A stretch of DNA of 64,000 nucleotides from Halogeometricum limi (GCF_900115785.1 NZ_FOYS01000003.1:496001-560000), one strand, 5' to 3'. Shown: positions 53,212 through 60,729, numbered from the stretch's first letter. The notes: generated by a model not told the origin, from the letters alone. Made by a program: numbers and translations.

Positions 53212-53531
53212 CCGTGCTCATCGCAGGACCAGACGAAGACGGCCTCGGCGACGCGTTGACCGACCTCGGCGTCGAGTTGGTGCGCGTCGAAGGAATCGCG
53301 AACCGCGACACCCTCGTCGACGCCGGCGTCGAAACCGCGGAGACGCTCGTCCTCACCGACATGGACGACGCCTCCAGCATCCCCGTCGCGCGCGAAGCGA
53401 ACCCGAACATCCGCGTCGTCGCCTACTCGCGCGACTCGCTCCCGGAGTACGCGCGCGGACAGGCGGACCTCTCCGTGGACCCCGACCTCCTCGCGGCCGA
53501 CGTGGTCGCAGAGGAACTCGTCGGCGCGTAG
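53208..53531 (+). CDS. Small Rossmann-like protein coupled to guaAb
   Basis: A 107-residue protein starting at the ATGA overlap with guaAb. It resembles a trimmed TrkA-N/RCK-type Rossmann domain: [19 protein letters not shown] at the N-terminus, [22 protein letters not shown] in the middle and [21 protein letters not shown] near the end, which mimic the beta-alpha-beta order of NAD-binding K+ regulators but without a clear GxGxxG. Its strict coupling to GMP synthase suggests a regulatory or nucleotide-binding role; function is unknown. Confidence 0.75.
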   Translation: MTVLIAGPDEDGLGDALTDLGVELVRVEGIANRDTLVDAGVETAETLVLTDMDDASSIPVAREANPNIRVVAYSRDSLPEYARGQADLSVDPDLLAADVVAEELVGA

Positions 53532-53544
53532 GCCGAGCGAGAAC

Positions 53545-53928
53545 TCAGACGGGAGCGGACACGGCGTCGTCGGCGGAGCGTGCGGCCTCTTTTCCCGCCT
53601 CTATCGGGCTGTCGCTCCCGCCGTCGACCGCTCTCTCGTACGCTTCGACGAACGCCTTCGCGACCCGTCGGGCCGCCTCGAACCCCTCGGTGTGCGCGAA
53701 CGGTTCGTTCCCTTCTTCTCCCTCTCGAACGACGGAGACGCCGTACCGTTCGGTCTCGGCGTGTTCCGTGTTCGGGTCGACCGGTCGAAGCCACAGCGAC
53801 GGCGACCGGGCGTCGTCGCTCACCCGGTCGAACCGCGTCACCGGACGCGGGTCGTACTTCTGGTGGACGTGTTCGTCCGCGTCGGCTTCGGCCCAGTTCG
53901 CGTGCGGAGCGTCGTCGTTGGTTGGCAC
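53545..53928 (-). CDS. Hypothetical acidic haloarchaeal protein
   Basis: A 127-residue acidic soluble protein I do not recognise. The N-terminal third (HANWAEADADEHVHQKYDPRP) is His/Asp-rich; a central region with LWLRPVDPNTEHAETERYGVSVV suggests a small beta-sheet; the C-terminus is an Ala-rich helix (GFEAARRVAKAFVEAYERAV). Starts with GTG at 53926-53928. Convergent with the guaAb-linked gene (13-base gap). Confidence 0.6.
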   Translation of the reverse strand: MPTNDDAPHANWAEADADEHVHQKYDPRPVTRFDRVSDDARSPSLWLRPVDPNTEHAETERYGVSVVREGEEGNEPFAHTEGFEAARRVAKAFVEAYERAVDGGSDSPIEAGKEAARSADDAVSAPV

Positions 53929-54310
53929 GTCCGTGCGTCGGGTCCGGAGCGAACTATCCCTTCGGGCCGGCGTCGCCCGGTGCGCACGACAGGCGTCAGA
54001 CGATTTAGCCGAATCAACGTCGATTAATGCCTGCCTACACGCTGTAAACGGCTAAATCCGGTATCAGGGTCGGCCCGGTTGAAGTACCTCCCGTCCCAAG
54101 GAACGAGTGCGGTGACGCGGCGTGCGCATCGCAGTCGGACGGCGACGCGACTCCGGCGGCCCGCAGCGAGTCGCCGCGGTCGGCGCGTGTCCCCGCACGC
54201 GTCGTCGCCCATCCCGACGGTGGAGCGTGAACGCGCCGTCCCCGAGGCGCGTACGATGTCGAACCCGTGGATTGCTCCCACCCCACCCCGTCCACGACTC
54301 GACATCGGCC

Positions 54311-54446
54311 CCACAGGCAGACGCACCCACCACCCACCACCCACCCGACACCCCCCCACAGGCAGACGCACTCACCACCCACCCGACACCCCCACAGGCA
54401 GACGCACTCACCACCCACCCGACACCCCCACAGGCAGACGCACCCC
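54311..54446. repeat. 36-base tandem repeat, about 3.5 copies
   Basis: Copies of a unit starting CCACAGGCAGACGCA begin at 54311, 54356, 54392 and 54428. The second and third copies are identical 36-base units; the first is nine bases longer through extra CCACC-type triplets, and the last is cut after about 19 bases. One strand is nearly pure C/A; the other has GGGTGGGTGG runs. Units abut directly without spacers. All three frames stay open because the period is a multiple of three. Confidence 0.8.
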
Positions 54447-54547
54447 ATCAGACTCCCCGCATTCGGTCCTCCCTGCGACCCCGTTGGCACTGTTCGAATC
54501 CGCAGTTGCGGACAGTTCGTGAAGCCCGAACGAACCGGGAACTCACA

Positions 54548-54556
54548 CGTATATCC
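54548..54556 (+). promoter_or_regulatory. TATA box of the TFS paralogue
   Basis: CGTATATCC lies 25-33 bases before the ATG at 54581, separating the gene from the repeat tract upstream. Confidence 0.5.
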
Positions 54557-54580
54557 GGCGACCGTGTCTCCCTAGTTCAC

Positions 54581-54898
54581 ATGCAATTCTGTGACGAGTG
54601 CGGTTCGCTCATGCACACGGAGGGCGACGCGTGGGTGTGTCGCTCGTGCGAGTACGAGGAGCCGAGGGACTCGCAAGCCGAAGCGGCGATGGCGACCCGG
54701 GACGGACAGCAGGACGACGGGGCACCGACCGTGGTCGACGCGACTCAGGGCTCATCCGAGACGGTGCGGGAGCCGTGCCCGGCGGACGACTGCGACAGCG
54801 GCCGGGCCTACTACGAGATGATGCCGAAGCCGGGCGGCTCCTACGAGGTTCGGCTGTTCACCTGCGTCGAGTGCGGCCACAAGTGGCGCGACTCCTGA
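54581..54898 (+). CDS. TFS paralogue lacking the catalytic acidic pair
   Basis: A 105-residue protein with the two zinc ribbons of archaeal transcription factor S: N-terminal FCDECGSLMH ... CRSCEYEE and C-terminal CPADDCDSG ... CVECGHKWRDS. In TFS/TFIIS the C-terminal ribbon tip carries Asp-Glu, which donates catalysis to RNA polymerase for transcript cleavage (Asp87-Glu88 in the copy at 58381). Aligning from the next Cys, the positions here are Gly86-Ser87 (KPGGSYEVRLFTC). It probably binds the polymerase funnel without promoting cleavage, as proposed for inhibitory TFS paralogues of Sulfolobus. The linker is acidic and poorly conserved. Confidence 0.85.
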   Translation: MQFCDECGSLMHTEGDAWVCRSCEYEEPRDSQAEAAMATRDGQQDDGAPTVVDATQGSSETVREPCPADDCDSGRAYYEMMPKPGGSYEVRLFTCVECGHKWRDS

Positions 54899-54997
54899 CG
54901 GAACTCGCACCCGGAGTGCGAACCGCTCGTCCGGAGGGCGCCGACCAGAGTTGCCACCGCCGAAACCCACATACTCGACGGTCGGATAGTTGGCCCG

Positions 54998-56047
54998 ATG
55001 AGCGTCCGCGTCTCGACCGGTGCCCGCCTCCACTTCGGCTTTCTCAACCTGAGTCTCGCTCACCAGCGACTGTACGGCGGACTCGGCGTCGGACTCGACG
55101 AACCGCGGACCACCGTCGTCGCCGAACCGGCCGAGGCCGTCCGGTGTCGCGATAGCGACGCCCGCGCGTACGTCGAACGCGCCGTCGACATCCTCGACGT
55201 GCCCGGTGCCGACGTGGACGTGGAGTCGACGCTCCCGCGACACGCCGGACTCGGAAGCGGGACGCAACTCGCGCTGGCCGTCCTCGACGCCGTCGCGCGG
55301 GCACACGACCGCGACGTGTCCGTTCGAGCGCTCGCGCCGCGTCTCGGACGCGGCGGGCGGTCGGGCATCGGCGTCGCCACCTTCGAGACGGGCGGCGTCC
55401 TCGTCGACGCCGGCCACCCGACGGCGCGCTTTACGACCGACCGGCCCGCCGACGGCGACTGGACCGTCCCGGCCGTCGCCGCGCGCCACCCCGTCCCGGA
55501 TGACTGGCGGTTCCTCGTCGTCGTCCCCGACGCCGACCCCGGACAGAGCGGCGAGGAGGAGGACGAGAGCATGCGCTCCGTCGTCGAACGCGCCGACCCC
55601 GCCGTCGCCGACCGAATCTCCGGCGTCCTCTCGCGTCGGCTGCTCCCGGCCGTCGCCGACGGGAGTGCCGCGCGCTTCGGCGAGGCGGTCGCGGAGATGG
55701 GCCGTCTCAACGGCACGTGGTACGCCGACGAACAGGGCGGCGTCTACCGCCCGCCCGTCGGCGAACTCGTCGCCTCGCTGGAGGACGACCCGGCGTGCTA
55801 CGGCGCTGGACAGTCCTCGTGGGGGCCGGCCGTCTACGGCGTCACGGACGCGGCACACGTCGACGAGGCGCGCGCGGCGGGCCGCGAAGCACTGGCCGCC
55901 GCCGGCGTCGGCGGCGAGGTACTCGTGGTCCGCGGACGGAACACGGGAGCGTCGGTAGACGGAGACACAGTCGCGGACGGGAACGAGAGAGCAGACGCGG
56001 GCGGAGATGCGGACGCGGACGACGGCCCGAGTCCCCGAAACGGTTAA
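54998..56047 (+). CDS. Beta-ribofuranosylaminobenzene 5'-phosphate synthase-like GHMP protein
   Basis: A 349-residue member of the GHMP kinase superfamily closest to RFAP synthase of methanopterin synthesis. It begins STGARLHFGFLNLS, has YGGLGVGLDEP and the glycine loop PRHAGLGSGTQLALA, then RGGRSGIGVATFETGG. Haloarchaea are thought to use folates rather than methanopterin, so the product may be a modified pterin or another aryl-riboside. The C-terminal 25 residues are an acidic tail. Preceded by a small hairpin after the TFS stop. It is followed 24 bases later by the RecA-like gene. Confidence 0.82.
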   Translation: MSVRVSTGARLHFGFLNLSLAHQRLYGGLGVGLDEPRTTVVAEPAEAVRCRDSDARAYVERAVDILDVPGADVDVESTLPRHAGLGSGTQLALAVLDAVARAHDRDVSVRALAPRLGRGGRSGIGVATFETGGVLVDAGHPTARFTTDRPADGDWTVPAVAARHPVPDDWRFLVVVPDADPGQSGEEEDESMRSVVERADPAVADRISGVLSRRLLPAVADGSAARFGEAVAEMGRLNGTWYADEQGGVYRPPVGELVASLEDDPACYGAGQSSWGPAVYGVTDAAHVDEARAAGREALAAAGVGGEVLVVRGRNTGASVDGDTVADGNERADAGGDADADDGPSPRNG

Positions 56048-56071
56048 CGGACGGGACGGTGAGAGGCGGAC

Positions 56072-56908
56072 ATGGAGAGTATTCCGTTCGGCGTCTCCCG
56101 CCTCGACCGCATCGTCGACGGCGGCGCACCACCCGGTTCGGTCGTCCTCCTCGTCGGCGAACCCGGAGCCGGTGCCCGCGAGTTCGTGTTCACGAGTGCG
56201 ACGATGAACGCCCTCCACGGCGTCGACGACGACCTGTTCGAACTCTACTACGGCGACGTACACGAAGAGTCAGTCCCGCCGAACGAGGTTCACTACCTGT
56301 CGTTCACCGCCGACGAGTCGAGTCTCCGACAGGAGATGTCGTACGTGTTCGACGACACCATCGTCGACACCGCGGGCGACCGAATCCGCTTTCGAGACTT
56401 CTCCGCGGAGTACTTCCGTCCGAGTCCCATCCCGCACGAGTGGTACGCGGGCGAGGCGAAGACGCTCCGTGACCTCGGCGAACGCCACAGCGGCGAACCC
56501 GTGCTGACCGCCCTCGGTGACTACTTGGACGACAACGCCGCGGACAACCTCGTCGTCATCGACTCCGTCACGGACCTCGTGGCGGCCGTCTCCGACGACA
56601 TGTCGTGGAACGACCTCTCGATGGTGATGCGCGGCATCACGAAGGCCGCACACCGGTGGGGCGGTCTCATCCTCGCCGTCGTGAGTCGCGACACGCTCGA
56701 ACCCACGCAACTCGGACACCTGATGGACGCCGTCGACGGCACCCTCCAGTTCCAGTGGGAGACGGGCGGGTCGAAACGAGCGCGAACCCTCGTCGTCCAG
56801 GAGTTCCGCGGCGTCCTCTCGCGTCTGGAATCCGAGGATATCGTCCGGTTCGAGACGCAGATTCACGACGGCGGCTTCGACGTGAGCGACGTGCGGAAGA
56901 TCCGTTGA
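56072..56908 (+). CDS. RecA/RAD55-superfamily (HTR-like) protein with degenerate Walker A
   Basis: A 278-residue KaiC/RAD55-like P-loop relative found in haloarchaea next to transducer-like genes elsewhere. The N-terminal FGVSRLDRIVDGGAPPGSVVLLVGE matches the family start, but the Walker A (GEPGAGARE, residues 29-37) lacks the lysine of GxGKT. The Walker-B-like strand (DNLVVIDSVTDLV) and downstream VVSRDTLEPTQLGHLMDAVDG are intact. It likely binds partners or nucleotide without efficient hydrolysis. Probably cotranscribed with the GHMP gene. Confidence 0.8.
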   Translation: MESIPFGVSRLDRIVDGGAPPGSVVLLVGEPGAGAREFVFTSATMNALHGVDDDLFELYYGDVHEESVPPNEVHYLSFTADESSLRQEMSYVFDDTIVDTAGDRIRFRDFSAEYFRPSPIPHEWYAGEAKTLRDLGERHSGEPVLTALGDYLDDNAADNLVVIDSVTDLVAAVSDDMSWNDLSMVMRGITKAAHRWGGLILAVVSRDTLEPTQLGHLMDAVDGTLQFQWETGGSKRARTLVVQEFRGVLSRLESEDIVRFETQIHDGGFDVSDVRKIR

Positions 56909-56949
56909 CCTCCTATCAGTTCGAAAATACGACACCACCGCAGACAATA

Positions 56950-56954
56950 TTTAA
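56950..56954 (+). promoter_or_regulatory. TATA box of the coiled-coil/zinc-ribbon operon
   Basis: TTTAA lies 27-31 bases before the ATG at 56981, in an A/T-rich patch between two GC-rich genes. Confidence 0.55.
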
Positions 56955-56980
56955 GTTAGAATAGCGTAACGTTCGGACGA

Positions 56981-57793
56981 ATGGGAGGGGAACGGGTGGA
57001 GACCACCTCGGACGAACTCGAACGGTGGGCCGAACAGAAAGCATCGGAACTGGGGACGAGTCGCGCGGACGTGACGGCGCGCGCACTCGCCGCGTACCGG
57101 ATGGTCGACGAGAGTCGAGAGCGCGGGCCGAACCCGCTTCGGCGGGTCCAAGAACGACTGACCGCCGTCGACGGCCGCGTCTCGTCCGTCGAGACGGACC
57201 TCGACGAGAAGGTGACGGACCTCCGAAACCGCGTTATCCAAGTCAAGCGCGAGGCGGACGCGAAAGCGCCGGAAGCGCACGCACATCCCGAGTTGCAGGA
57301 TACTATCGACGACGCCCTCGACGCCGTCGACGACGTGGCGAACGACGTCTCGGCGCTCGAACGGCGGATGGACCGCGGCTTCGAAAACTACGAGGACATC
57401 TTAGAGTACCTCACGGACGCCACCGAAGAGACCGAGGACCGCCTCGAAGCGGCGGTCGGTGTCGTCGTCGAACTCCGGCGACGCGTCGAGGACTTAGAGG
57501 GCTTCGACGCGGAACGCGCGGCCGTCGGTGACCTCAAGCGCGAGGCGAACCGCGCCGGCGTCTCGACGGCGAAGTGCGAATCCTGCTCCGAGACGGTCAA
57601 AATTGCCCTGCTGGAGGCACCGTACTGCCCGCACTGCGGCGAGACGCTCGCGGGCGTCGAACCCAAACGGCGACTGCTCGGGTCGTCGTGGCTCACGACC
57701 GGAACCCGCCCCGCACTCGAAGAACCTGAGACCGAGGAGGGGGACCGGACGGCGTCCACCGGTGAATCCGGATTCGAGTGGGGAGGGACCTGA
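56981..57793 (+). CDS. RHH-like, coiled-coil and zinc-ribbon protein, unknown function
   Basis: A 270-residue protein I do not recognise by name. Residues about 8-45 (DELERWAEQKASELGTSRADV, then ARALAAYRMVDES) look like a ribbon-helix-helix or similar DNA-binding helix pair. Residues about 55-185 are a long coiled coil (heptads of Leu/Val with DEKVTDLRNRVIQVKREAD). A four-cysteine zinc ribbon follows (CESCSETV ... CPHCGETL, residues about 200-225), then an acidic tail. Three bases separate it from the next gene. Its position before TFS suggests a chromatin- or transcription-linked role (inference). Confidence 0.7.
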   Translation: MGGERVETTSDELERWAEQKASELGTSRADVTARALAAYRMVDESRERGPNPLRRVQERLTAVDGRVSSVETDLDEKVTDLRNRVIQVKREADAKAPEAHAHPELQDTIDDALDAVDDVANDVSALERRMDRGFENYEDILEYLTDATEETEDRLEAAVGVVVELRRRVEDLEGFDAERAAVGDLKREANRAGVSTAKCESCSETVKIALLEAPYCPHCGETLAGVEPKRRLLGSSWLTTGTRPALEEPETEEGDRTASTGESGFEWGGT

Positions 57794-57796
57794 CGG

Positions 57797-58336
57797 ATGC
57801 CCGACGAGAACGAGACTGAACCCGTCGCCGACTCCCCGTTCGAATCGGCGACGATAGCCGACGAGTCGGAGCCGGAGGCGGCGGCCGACGACGCCCGCAA
57901 CGGTGACGCTCGCGGCGACGACGCGAACGCGAAGGAGGACGCTGACGACGGCGACGAACCACTCGCCGAACTCGCCGCGCGCATCGAGCGCCGACGGAAC
58001 GGAGACGACGGACCGGCGGGCGCGGCGGACTCGCCCCCCGAGTCGCCGTTCGAGACGATGGCCGTGGAGGCGGTGGACACGGATTCACTGTGGACGGAAC
58101 TGGCGGGCGAGTCCGAGCAGGCGTCCGGCGTCGGCGTCGGCGAGGCCGCACGGACCGCCGGCGAAGACTCCCGCGGCAACGTGGACCACGTCGTCTCGAA
58201 GCGCGCGTTCTGCCAGCAGTGTCCGCACTTCACCGACCCGCCCGAACTCGCCTGCGGTCACGACCGAACGTCTATCGTGGAAGTCGTCGACGCCGACCAC
58301 TTCCGCGTCCGGAACTGCCCGATGGTCGACGACTGA
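57797..58336 (+). CDS. Acidic protein with C-terminal four-cysteine metal site
   Basis: A 179-residue protein, very acidic and probably disordered up to residue 130 (several SPFE motifs: DSPFESATIAD, ESPFETMAVE). The C-terminal 45 residues contain FCQQCPHF and later CGH and NCPMVDD, a compact Cys4/His cluster. Starts 3 bases after the coiled-coil gene and precedes canonical TFS by 44 bases. The repeated SPFE elements may be docking motifs for a partner. No function is known. Confidence 0.7.
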   Translation: MPDENETEPVADSPFESATIADESEPEAAADDARNGDARGDDANAKEDADDGDEPLAELAARIERRRNGDDGPAGAADSPPESPFETMAVEAVDTDSLWTELAGESEQASGVGVGEAARTAGEDSRGNVDHVVSKRAFCQQCPHFTDPPELACGHDRTSIVEVVDADHFRVRNCPMVDD

Positions 58337-58380
58337 GCCGAGGCGCACGACATTAGTGTCTGAGGTGGGTTAGTCCGACC

Positions 58381-58704
58381 ATGCAGTTCTGTGAGGAGTG
58401 CGGTTCGATGATGCACAATCAGGACGGCGAGATGGTCTGTGCGAGTTGCGGCGCGACGCAGACGCAGGATTCGGACCTCGCCGAACAGTACGTCTCGACG
58501 GAGGCGCAGGACGACTCGGACGTCATCGAGACGGAGGAGGGCGCGGACTTCGAGGGCAAACCGACGGCGACTGACGTGACCTGCGACGACTGTGGCCACG
58601 GCGAGGCGTGGTACACCATCAAACAGACCGGCGCGGCCGACGAACCGCCGACGCGATTCTTCAAGTGCAAGGAATGCGGAAAGCGCTGGCGCGGCTACAA
58701 CTGA
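58381..58704 (+). CDS. tfs: Transcription factor S (RNA polymerase cleavage factor)
   Basis: A 107-residue archaeal TFS (formerly RpoM/RPB9-like). N-terminal ribbon FCEECGSMMH ... CASCGATQ, acidic linker, then C-terminal TFIIS-type ribbon CDDCGHGEAWYTIKQT ... ADEPPTRFFKCKECGKRW. The tip Asp87-Glu88 enters the polymerase active site to cleave backtracked RNA. Length and motifs are canonical. Sits at the end of the run of genes from 56981; short spacing suggests cotranscription, though a separate promoter is possible. Confidence 0.95.
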   Translation: MQFCEECGSMMHNQDGEMVCASCGATQTQDSDLAEQYVSTEAQDDSDVIETEEGADFEGKPTATDVTCDDCGHGEAWYTIKQTGAADEPPTRFFKCKECGKRWRGYN

Positions 58705-58746
58705 CGACGCGACACGTTCTTGTCATCTCGGCGTGATTTCCGAACG

Positions 58747-59151
58747 ATGACCCTCCGCTCGCGTCTCCAGCACCGACTCCGCCCGTGGCACGCCGTGATG
58801 CTCGCCGTGTTTCTCGCTGGGGCGGCGTTTTCGCTCCGCGACGGCGACTACGCCCCGTTTCGCGTCCTCGCCGCCGTCGTCGCCGGTCTGTTCACGCTCG
58901 TTCTGTTTCAGTTCACCGTCGGCAACCTCTGGGCGTACGCCGTCGAGTACCACAACGCGGGCGGCAGTTGGACCGACGCCCCGTTCCTCGCGCCGTTCGC
59001 CGCCGGCGGCGGCGCCGGCGCGGTGACGCTCTTCTACACGGACAGTCTCGGCGCGGCGGCGTGGGCGGCGTTCTGGACGTTCGCCGTCGTCGCGGCAGTC
59101 GTCGCGGGCGCCGCGTGGTTCCTCGCGGGTTACCGCGACTCCGCCGCCTGA
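58747..59151 (+). CDS. Four-helix membrane protein, unknown function
   Basis: A 134-residue unrecognised integral membrane protein. Four hydrophobic helices are predicted (HAVMLAVFLAGAAFSL, VLAAVVAGLFTLVLFQF, a Gly/Ala-rich one near residue 82 and WTFAVVAAVVAGAAWFLAG). The N-terminus is basic (RSRLQHRLRPW). The last 22 bases overlap the convergent hydrolase gene. The ATG at 58747 is preferred over a start at 58720. Confidence 0.65.
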   Translation: MTLRSRLQHRLRPWHAVMLAVFLAGAAFSLRDGDYAPFRVLAAVVAGLFTLVLFQFTVGNLWAYAVEYHNAGGSWTDAPFLAPFAAGGGAGAVTLFYTDSLGAAAWAAFWTFAVVAAVVAGAAWFLAGYRDSAA

Positions 59152-59759
59152 AGCCACGGGACCAAGAACTCCGAAACCGTCGTCGCCACCGTCGCGCTCT
59201 GTCCGACGAAGAAGTGGTCCGCGTCGAGTTCGGCGACCGACTGCTCGAACTCGCGGGCGCGTTCGGCGACGAGGTGGGCCTCGGCGACGTCGTCGCGCGT
59301 GCCGTACACCACCTGCACGGGAACCGGAATCTCGGGGAACGAGTCGACCACGTCCAAATCGTCGGCGAGTCGGTGCGCCGGGGCGAGAGCGGAGACGGCC
59401 GACACCGCCGCGCCGTCGGCGGCGGCCAAGAGCGCCATCGCACCGCCGAAGCTGAACCCGAACAGAGCGACGTGGTCGTATCGCTCTCCGGCCCACTCGA
59501 CGGCGCGGCGGGTGTCGGAGCGTTCGCCGTAGCCTTCGTCCCACGGCCCGTAGTCGAAGCGAAGGCAGTCGACGCCGCGTTCGCCCAGTTCGTCGCCCAC
59601 CGCCACGAGTCGCTCGTCGCCGCGGTGGCCGCGGTGCTGGGGATGGGGCGGACAGGCGACGACGACGGCGTCCGCTCGGTCGTCGTCGGGGTCGTTCGCG
59701 GCCGTATCGAGCGTCGCGCGGACGTCGCGACCACCCGGAACGAGGACAGTCTGGGTCAC
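59130..59759 (-). CDS. Alpha/beta hydrolase (dienelactone hydrolase-like)
   Basis: A 209-residue serine hydrolase. The nucleophile elbow is FGFSFGGAMAL, preceded by DCLRFDYGPWDEG, and Asp/His of the triad fall in YGTRDDVAEAHL and DADHFFVGQS. This is typical of the AB-hydrolase group often named YitV/dienelactone-like. Cytoplasmic. The start is GTG at 59757-59759. Divergent from the pspA gene across 52 bases that hold the pspA TATA box. Confidence 0.87.
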   Translation of the reverse strand: MTQTVLVPGGRDVRATLDTAANDPDDDRADAVVVACPPHPQHRGHRGDERLVAVGDELGERGVDCLRFDYGPWDEGYGERSDTRRAVEWAGERYDHVALFGFSFGGAMALLAAADGAAVSAVSALAPAHRLADDLDVVDSFPEIPVPVQVVYGTRDDVAEAHLVAERAREFEQSVAELDADHFFVGQSATVATTVSEFLVPWLQAAESR

Positions 59760-59781
59760 GGGACATCTTGACCGCGTGAGG

Positions 59782-59787
59782 TTTTAA
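59782..59787 (+). promoter_or_regulatory. TATA box of pspA
   Basis: TTTTAA is 25-30 bases before the pspA ATG at 59812, near-consensus for a leaderless haloarchaeal transcript. Confidence 0.6.
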
Positions 59788-59811
59788 GGCCAGCGTGAAC
59801 AAGATACAGGC

Positions 59812-60642
59812 ATGGGAATCCTCTCACGCACGTCTTACGTCATCCGGTCGAAGATCAACTCCATCCTGAATCGAGCGGAGGACCCCTCGGAGACGCTGGA
59901 CTACTCCTACGAGAAGATGCGTGACCAACTCCAGCAGGTCAAACAGGGTATCGCCGACCTGACGACGCAGAAGAAGCGACTGGAGATTCAGAAGCGTCGT
60001 CTCGAAGAGAACGTGGAGAAGCACAACGACCAGGCCCGCGAGGCGGTTCGACAGGACCGCGACGACTTGGCTCGACGCGCCTTAGAGAAGAAGCAGGCGA
60101 AGATGAGCCAGATAGAGGAGTTGGAGACGCAGATAGCCAACTTACAGGAGACGCAGGACGGCCTCGTCGACAAGAAGAACCAACTCCAGAACCGCATCGA
60201 AGAGTTCCGCACGAAGAAGGAGACGATGAAGGCGCGCTACGAGGCCGCAGAGGCGTCCTCTCGCGTCTCCGAGGCGATGTCCGGCGTCGGCGACGAGATG
60301 GGCGACGTGGGCCGCGCCCTCGAACGCGCGGAGGACCAGACCGACGAAATGGAGGCCCGTTCGGCCGCGATGGACGAACTCGTCGACACCGGCGCGTTCG
60401 ACGACGTGATGTCGGACAAGGACGCCATCGACCGCGAACTCTCCACGGGTCGGTCGAACGCCGAAGTCGACGGCGAACTGGAGACGCTGAAAGCGGAGAT
60501 GGGTAAGTCCGCCGCCCCGTCCGAAGACGCCGAGACGGAATCGTCGAGCGCGGACGTGGACGAGGAACTCGAAGAGATGGACGTGGCCGAAGAGGACGTC
60601 GAAGCCGAACTCGAAGAGCTGAAGAACGAAGACGACGCCTGA
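59812..60642 (+). CDS. pspA: PspA/IM30 family membrane-stress protein
   Basis: A 276-residue ESCRT-III-like protein that polymerises on damaged or stressed membranes. The N-terminal amphipathic start and helix 1 (MGILSRTSYVIRSKINSILN, then EDPSETLDYSYEKMRDQL) are typical, and the body is a long coiled coil from about residue 25 to 190. The final 70 residues are acidic and Glu/Asp/Ser-rich with EELEEMDVAEEDVEAELEE, longer than bacterial PspA. It is followed 87 bases later by a membrane protein with an acidic N-terminus on the same strand. Confidence 0.93.
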   Translation: MGILSRTSYVIRSKINSILNRAEDPSETLDYSYEKMRDQLQQVKQGIADLTTQKKRLEIQKRRLEENVEKHNDQAREAVRQDRDDLARRALEKKQAKMSQIEELETQIANLQETQDGLVDKKNQLQNRIEEFRTKKETMKARYEAAEASSRVSEAMSGVGDEMGDVGRALERAEDQTDEMEARSAAMDELVDTGAFDDVMSDKDAIDRELSTGRSNAEVDGELETLKAEMGKSAAPSEDAETESSSADVDEELEEMDVAEEDVEAELEELKNEDDA

Positions 60643-60729
60643 CTCCTCTCAGTGTTTTCCTCTCTCGTCCGACCGACCGCGAGTGGCCACGGTAGCTTTA
60701 CGCTTTCTCTCGAAAGGTGTAGGTGACCG

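Larger units (their letters stand above)
53929..54580. other. Non-coding region with an inverted repeat and tandem repeats
   Basis: A 652-base stretch lacking an acidic, codon-biased frame. Two structures stand out: a perfect 10-base inverted repeat GATTTAGCCG (54002-54011) / CGGCTAAATC (54049-54058) around a relatively A/T-rich 37-base loop, and the 36-base tandem repeats at 54311-54446. The open frames across it give Pro/His/Thr- or Cys/Gly/Val-rich products due to the repeat. The final 35 bases hold the promoter of the TFS paralogue. Confidence 0.5.

Noticed and set aside
54311-54446. A possible CRISPR array.
   Set aside because: Repeats are 36 bases but directly contiguous with no spacers, non-palindromic, and there is no cas gene in the window.
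54122-54580. A plus-strand frame that would extend the TFS paralogue by about 150 residues at its N-terminus.
   Set aside because: The added part is an Arg/Pro/Thr/His repeat with no acidic bias; the ATG at 54581 is directly preceded by a TATA box and gives the family start.
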